Assembly: GCA_051003795.1 (NCBI GenBank)
Contig: JBPCKZ010000088.1
Coordinates: 1-9,953, forward strand
Source of the DNA: JALYXS01 sp051003795
GTDB lineage: Bacteria > Acidobacteriota > Terriglobia > Bryobacterales > Bryobacteraceae
Reading direction: 5' to 3'
DNA: 9,953 nt
Shown in pieces: positions 7,475 through 9,953 of the stretch. Positions within the stretch are counted from its first letter, which is position 1; the number at the start of each line of letters is the position of its first letter. A model generated the notes under the pieces. It was not told where the DNA came from, ran no database searches, and worked only from the letters and a program-made list of their open reading frames with translations. The translations under genes were made by a program, and so were the position numbers.

Positions 7475-9256
7475 TTATTGCGGCGCGTTAGGCGTTTGCA
7501 CCATGACGGTTCTATCCGCATCGACATTCGCGACGAACACCGTGCCGCTCGAAACCATGGCTTCCTTGGCCTTCGGCCCCGGCTCATTCAAGTCCGCGCC
7601 ACCTTTGCCGACAACAATTTTGGAACGGAGGCGAACGGGCTGCCCATCCACGGCTTGCGCCGACACGAATTGCAAGGTCAGCTTATTCCCGCGGCCAAAA
7701 AGCTTTTTCTTTTCCGCGTCCGCAACGACGCAGGAAGCCGGCGCGCCGCGCGCGATTACAACCGCCCCGTCCTCGCGCACGTTCTCGGCCACATTGCACA
7801 TGACCGGATCTCCCCTCCTGGCCGTGGAAACGAGCACGTTCTGCACGACGATCAAACGGACTATCTCACCCGCGGGAATCGTGATGCTACGGAGAGCCGC
7901 GGGAGAATTTGAAGCGTCCATCGCGGCGGCTTGCGGGTTCCGCATCGCCGCGATTACTTCGCGCGGAACACCAGCTTGCGACAGGCGAACGATTTCCGGT
8001 GGAGAAAGATCGAAGTTCGTCTTTGAATGTTTGATTTGATCGATAATGACGTCGTCTTTGACGCCGCCTTTTTCGAGTTCGATGACGCCGTTGTTGGTGA
8101 GTAGCAGATCGCCCATCGGCGAAGGTTTGTTCGGCGGAGGAGTAACGACCAGCGACGGCGGAGCGGGGGTTCGGACGGCCACGGGCTCTTCCAACCGGCC
8201 GCGCCAGATTGTCAGCCCCGCAATGCCGGCCAGCAACACCGCCCCGGCAATCAACGCCTCCTTCATTACCGGCTTGCCCGCCGCAAGGCGCTGCTGGGAA
8301 GGGGCGCGAGCCGCCGCGAGGCGCTGCTGGGAAGGGGCGCGAGCCGCCGCGGAGGAGGGCCGATTCGGCCTCGCCGTGAGCACGGTCGCCGCGTCCGACT
8401 CATCTTTAATTTCCGCCAGGGCCACTTGAACGTCTTTCATGCTATGCCATCGGCGATCGGGATCTTTCCTCAGGCAGCGATTGACGATGCGTTCGAGCTC
8501 CGGAGGCACGCTGCCCGCGATTGCGGCAACCGGCCGAGGATCGTCCCGCAGCACGGACGTAAGCACGGATAGCGGAGACGCTCCCTGAAACGCGCGCTGT
8601 CCGGTAATCGTTTCGTAGAGAACGGACCCGAACGAGAAAATATCGGTTCGCGAATCGACCGGTTTGCCCTCGGCCTGTTCGGGCGACATGTAAGCGGCGG
8701 TGCCGGCGATGGTGCCCTCGGTCGTCCGCAGCATTTCATCCACGTTGCGCGTGACGCCAGATCCGTCCAGGTCCGCGCCTACAGGCTCGGTCAACTTCGC
8801 TAATCCGAAATCCAATACTTTCACCAGGCCGGAATCGGTGACCATGATGTTGGCCGGCTTCACGTCCCGATGAACGATGCCGCCGGCGTGCGCCGCGGCG
8901 AGCGCCTCGGAGATCTGAAGCGCGTACTTAAGAGTCCGGTCGAGGGTGAGGCCCTTGCGCCCGATTAGCTCATCGAGGGTCTTGCCGCGAACGAACTCCA
9001 TGGCGATAAATTCGCCGTCGCCGTAACTGGAGATTTCGTAAACGGTAATAATATTTGGGTGATTCAATGCCGAAGCGGCCTTGGCCTCTTGCATGAAGCG
9101 GCGGCGGCGGTTCGGGTCCGCCACCAGGTGCGCGGGAAGCACTTTGAGCGCGACGAAACGATCGAGCTGCGTGTCGCGAGCCTTGTAGACGATGCCCATG
9201 CCGCCCTCGCCAAGCTTCTCGACAATCTCGAAATGCGATATGGTCCGGCCGATCAT
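7475..9256 (-). CDS. Transmembrane Ser/Thr protein kinase, PknB-type, with periplasmic C-terminal region
   Basis: 593-aa bitopic kinase. The cytoplasmic kinase domain spans ~9-275: glycine loop LGEGGMG (15-21), Lys38 in VALKVLP, Glu57 of helix C, catalytic HRDVKPAN (129-136, Asp131), DFG (149-151), SPE (191-193) and DSRTDIFSFG (201-210). All catalytic residues are present, so activity is expected. An Ala/Arg/Gln-rich linker (~286-330) holds an exact 11-residue tandem repeat. One TM segment follows (~333-352, ALIAGAVLLAGIAGLTIW), then a Pro-rich stretch (364-381). The periplasmic part holds two modules. One, at ~384-439, reads LLTNNGVIELEKGGVKDDVI ... DLSPPEIVRLSQAGVPREVIAAM and looks like a small helical repeat recurring in Acidobacteriota. 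The second, at ~456-590, is beta-rich (SITIPAGEIVRLIVVQNV, VIARGAPASCVV). PASTA, WD40 and TPR repeats are absent. The gene converges on the exchanger gene with a 12-nt gap and no visible terminator. No substrate or phosphatase is adjacent. Confidence 0.93.
   Translation of the reverse strand: MIGRTISHFEIVEKLGEGGMGIVYKARDTQLDRFVALKVLPAHLVADPNRRRRFMQEAKAASALNHPNIITVYEISSYGDGEFIAMEFVRGKTLDELIGRKGLTLDRTLKYALQISEALAAAHAGGIVHRDVKPANIMVTDSGLVKVLDFGLAKLTEPVGADLDGSGVTRNVDEMLRTTEGTIAGTAAYMSPEQAEGKPVDSRTDIFSFGSVLYETITGQRAFQGASPLSVLTSVLRDDPRPVAAIAGSVPPELERIVNRCLRKDPDRRWHSMKDVQVALAEIKDESDAATVLTARPNRPSSAAARAPSQQRLAAARAPSQQRLAAGKPVMKEALIAGAVLLAGIAGLTIWRGRLEEPVAVRTPAPPSLVVTPPPNKPSPMGDLLLTNNGVIELEKGGVKDDVIIDQIKHSKTNFDLSPPEIVRLSQAGVPREVIAAMRNPQAAAMDASNSPAALRSITIPAGEIVRLIVVQNVLVSTARRGDPVMCNVAENVREDGAVVIARGAPASCVVADAEKKKLFGRGNKLTLQFVSAQAVDGQPVRLRSKIVVGKGGADLNEPGPKAKEAMVSSGTVFVANVDADRTVMVQTPNAPQ
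8286..8351. repeat. 33-bp perfect in-frame tandem duplication inside the kinase gene
   Basis: Two identical 33-bp units (8286-8318 and 8319-8351) encode the 11-residue unit AAARAPSQQRL twice, around kinase residues 303-324. A further partial match at 8278-8284 lies to the left. It sits in the juxtamembrane linker just before the transmembrane helix. The copies show no silent differences, which points to a recent slippage or duplication event. Confidence 0.9.
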
Positions 9257-9270
9257 CCAAGTGGCAATTC

Positions 9271-9279
9271 ATGATAACA
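9271..9279 (-). promoter_or_regulatory. Candidate extended -10 promoter of the kinase gene
   Basis: The minus strand reads TGTTATCAT, an extended -10 (TGn plus TATCAT, 5 of 6), ending 14 nt before ATG 9256. The predicted start near 9264 gives a leader of about 8 nt. No convincing -35 (TTTCCC at best) and no Shine-Dalgarno are seen. The promoter lies between the kinase start and the tRNA fragment. Confidence 0.35.
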
Positions 9280-9303
9280 AGCGGGTGCGGCCGGGAAAGG
9301 CGT

Positions 9304-9353
9304 TGGTGGACCTGGACGGGTTCGAACCGTCGACCTCTTCCATGCCATGTAAG
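9304..9353 (-). other. 3' part of a tRNA-Ala(GGC) gene: probable integrase attachment-site scar
   Basis: The minus strand reads from the anticodon arm to an encoded CCA. The anticodon loop ATGGCAT is at 9348-9342, with T33, anticodon GGC and A37. The 3' anticodon stem GGAAG is at 9341-9337 and the variable loop AGGTC at 9336-9332. The T-arm GACGG/TTCGAAC/CCGTC (9331-9315) has five perfect pairs. The 3' acceptor strand CAGGTCC is at 9314-9308, discriminator A at 9307 and CCA at 9306-9304. The 5' anticodon stem reads CTTAC instead of the CTTCC needed to pair. No D-arm or 5' acceptor (GGACCTG) follows upstream, so this is not a complete tRNA. A 3' tRNA segment beginning at the anticodon arm is the usual footprint of tyrosine-integrase insertion. 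No integrase gene lies in the window. Confidence 0.75.
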
Positions 9354-9371
9354 AAATATCAATCACTTACA
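9348..9371. repeat. Inverted repeat TGTAAG ... CTTACA at the edge of the tRNA fragment
   Basis: TGTAAG at 9348-9353 and CTTACA at 9366-9371 form a 6-bp inverted repeat with a 12-nt AT-rich spacer (AAATATCAATCA) in otherwise GC-rich DNA. It begins where tRNA identity stops, so it may be element-side recognition DNA for the recombinase. Confidence 0.45.
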
Positions 9372-9688
9372 GGCAAGGCGACCGGAAACACAAGACTTAT
9401 TCTAACTCGATTTGGACGCCACTGGGCGGCTTTTGGGGGGGTCTGGACTCCGGGCGGACTCCAGGACTCTCCACTGGAAACTGGTAGGTGGCGTACTTTC
9501 GCGCGCGGTTGCAGGCCGTTCTGATTGTCGTCTGCTGGAGGAGACAACATTCTATCTCCTTGTAAGGAGTATGCCCGCGACTCGGAATCGCTTCCGTATG
9601 GCCGACCATTCGCCCGGAACGACCGTGTCCGGATAGCCTAATCTGGCTTGTTTGGGACCCTGGTTAGAGAAGACTCATAATCAAAATC
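9354..9688. other. Intergenic region between the tRNA fragment and the DUF3500 fragment, no gene seen
   Basis: About 335 nt in which I can support no coding gene. Short open frames exist on both strands but lack family resemblance or a ribosome-binding site. The stretch holds two copies of CCACTGG (9419-9425 and 9471-9477) and three copies of GGACTC (9445, 9456, 9464), which could be arm-type binding sites or chance. CATAAT at 9676-9681 resembles a -10 box just before ATG 9689. The region may be the remains of a mobile element flanking the tRNA-Ala scar. Confidence 0.4.
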
Positions 9689-9953
9689 ATGGCGCCGCGA
9701 TCGGAAGAACGGCAATCCCCCGAGGGCCTCAAAGCGTCCGCCATGAACGATCAACAACGGGCCATGCTCCTCGACCTCATATCGGAATGGGCCGGTATTG
9801 TGCACGAAAGCGCGGGCGCAGCGAGAATGGCAGAAATCAAGACCGGCATTGGCGAGACCTGGTTCGCGTGGAGTGGCCCTACAAGCTTTACACCGGGACG
9901 CAACGGCACATCGTATTACCGGATTCAGGGACCCAATCTCGTGATCGAGTATG
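9689..9953 (+). CDS. DUF3500-family protein, C-terminal part (5'-truncated; runs off the right edge)
   Basis: The frame reads MAPRSEERQSPEGLKASAMN, then MLLDLISEWAGIVHESAGAA, MAEIKTGIGETWFAWSGPTS and NGTSYYRIQGPNLVIEY. The E-G-L-x-A-S-A-M, ETWFAWSGPT and YYRIQGPxLVIEY patterns match my memory of the C-terminal part of DUF3500 proteins, secreted or periplasmic proteins of unknown function. In intact members a few hundred residues, including a signal peptide, precede this segment. Here an in-frame TAG at 9665-9667 lies 21 nt before the only upstream ATG, and no signal peptide is present. The gene has therefore probably lost its 5' end and may be a pseudogene. ATG 9742 is an alternative start. 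The nearby tRNA scar suggests a recombination event removed the missing part. Function is unknown. Confidence 0.65.
   Translation, partial: MAPRSEERQSPEGLKASAMNDQQRAMLLDLISEWAGIVHESAGAARMAEIKTGIGETWFAWSGPTSFTPGRNGTSYYRIQGPNLVIEY

Noticed and set aside
9304..9371. A complete tRNA gene
   Set aside because: The T-arm, variable loop and anticodon loop are good, but the D-arm and 5' acceptor strand are absent upstream and the anticodon stem has a mismatch.
9192..9550. Plus- and minus-strand short frames crossing the tRNA fragment (for example one containing DLDGFEPSTSS)
   Set aside because: The DLDGFEPSTSS peptide is the tRNA T-arm region read as protein, a common false gene call. No ribosome-binding site or family support.
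1..9953. CRISPR array, insertion sequence, or a defence or biosynthetic gene cluster
   Set aside because: No regularly spaced repeats, transposase, nuclease or cluster-type enzymes were found on either strand; the only tandem repeat is the two-copy one in the kinase gene.

Overview
The window is a GC-rich bacterial stretch that most resembles an Acidobacteriota genome of the Solibacter/Bryobacter type. The reasons are a very large Oar-like TonB-dependent receptor with an N-terminal carboxypeptidase-regulatory domain, a PknB-type Ser/Thr kinase fused to a periplasmic tail, a vanadium-haloperoxidase relic and a DUF3500 relic. This assignment is inference from family content; no rRNA or other phylogenetic marker lies in the window except the first ~85 codons of ileS.

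Layout, left to right. 1-261 (minus): the 5' end of ileS (isoleucyl-tRNA synthetase), with an apparent one-base frameshift near its start and a perfect TATAAT just upstream. About 290-387: intergenic, holding a 7-bp inverted repeat. 388-~940 (minus): a heavily decayed vanadium-dependent haloperoxidase/PAP2 pseudogene whose protein similarity runs collinearly through several frame switches. ~941-1205: no gene seen, only weak promoter signals and a good Shine-Dalgarno. 1206-4679 (plus): TonB-dependent receptor. 4732-6252 (plus): nadB, L-aspartate oxidase, with its active-site residues present. 6242-7462 (plus): a divergent cation/Ca2+ exchanger-like membrane protein that overlaps nadB by 11 nt. 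7475-9256 (minus): membrane Ser/Thr protein kinase, convergent with the exchanger and separated from it by 12 nt. 9304-9353 (minus): the 3' part of a tRNA-Ala(GGC) gene, which looks like an integrase attachment site. 9354-9688: no gene seen. 9689-end (plus): the C-terminal part of a DUF3500 protein that has lost its N-terminal region.

Functionally these are mostly independent units: translation (ileS), outer-membrane uptake (receptor), de novo NAD synthesis (nadB) with a translationally coupled ion transporter, and signal transduction (kinase). The two ends of the window carry signs of gene decay: the haloperoxidase relic on the left, and the tRNA fragment next to a 5'-truncated DUF3500 gene on the right. 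I found no convincing novel defence or biosynthetic system. The points most worth a second look are the tRNA-Ala attachment-site scar, the ileS frameshift, the divergent exchanger coupled to nadB, the uncharacterised periplasmic half of the kinase with a fresh 33-bp in-frame duplication, and a repeated pattern of extended -10 boxes only a few bases from start codons.
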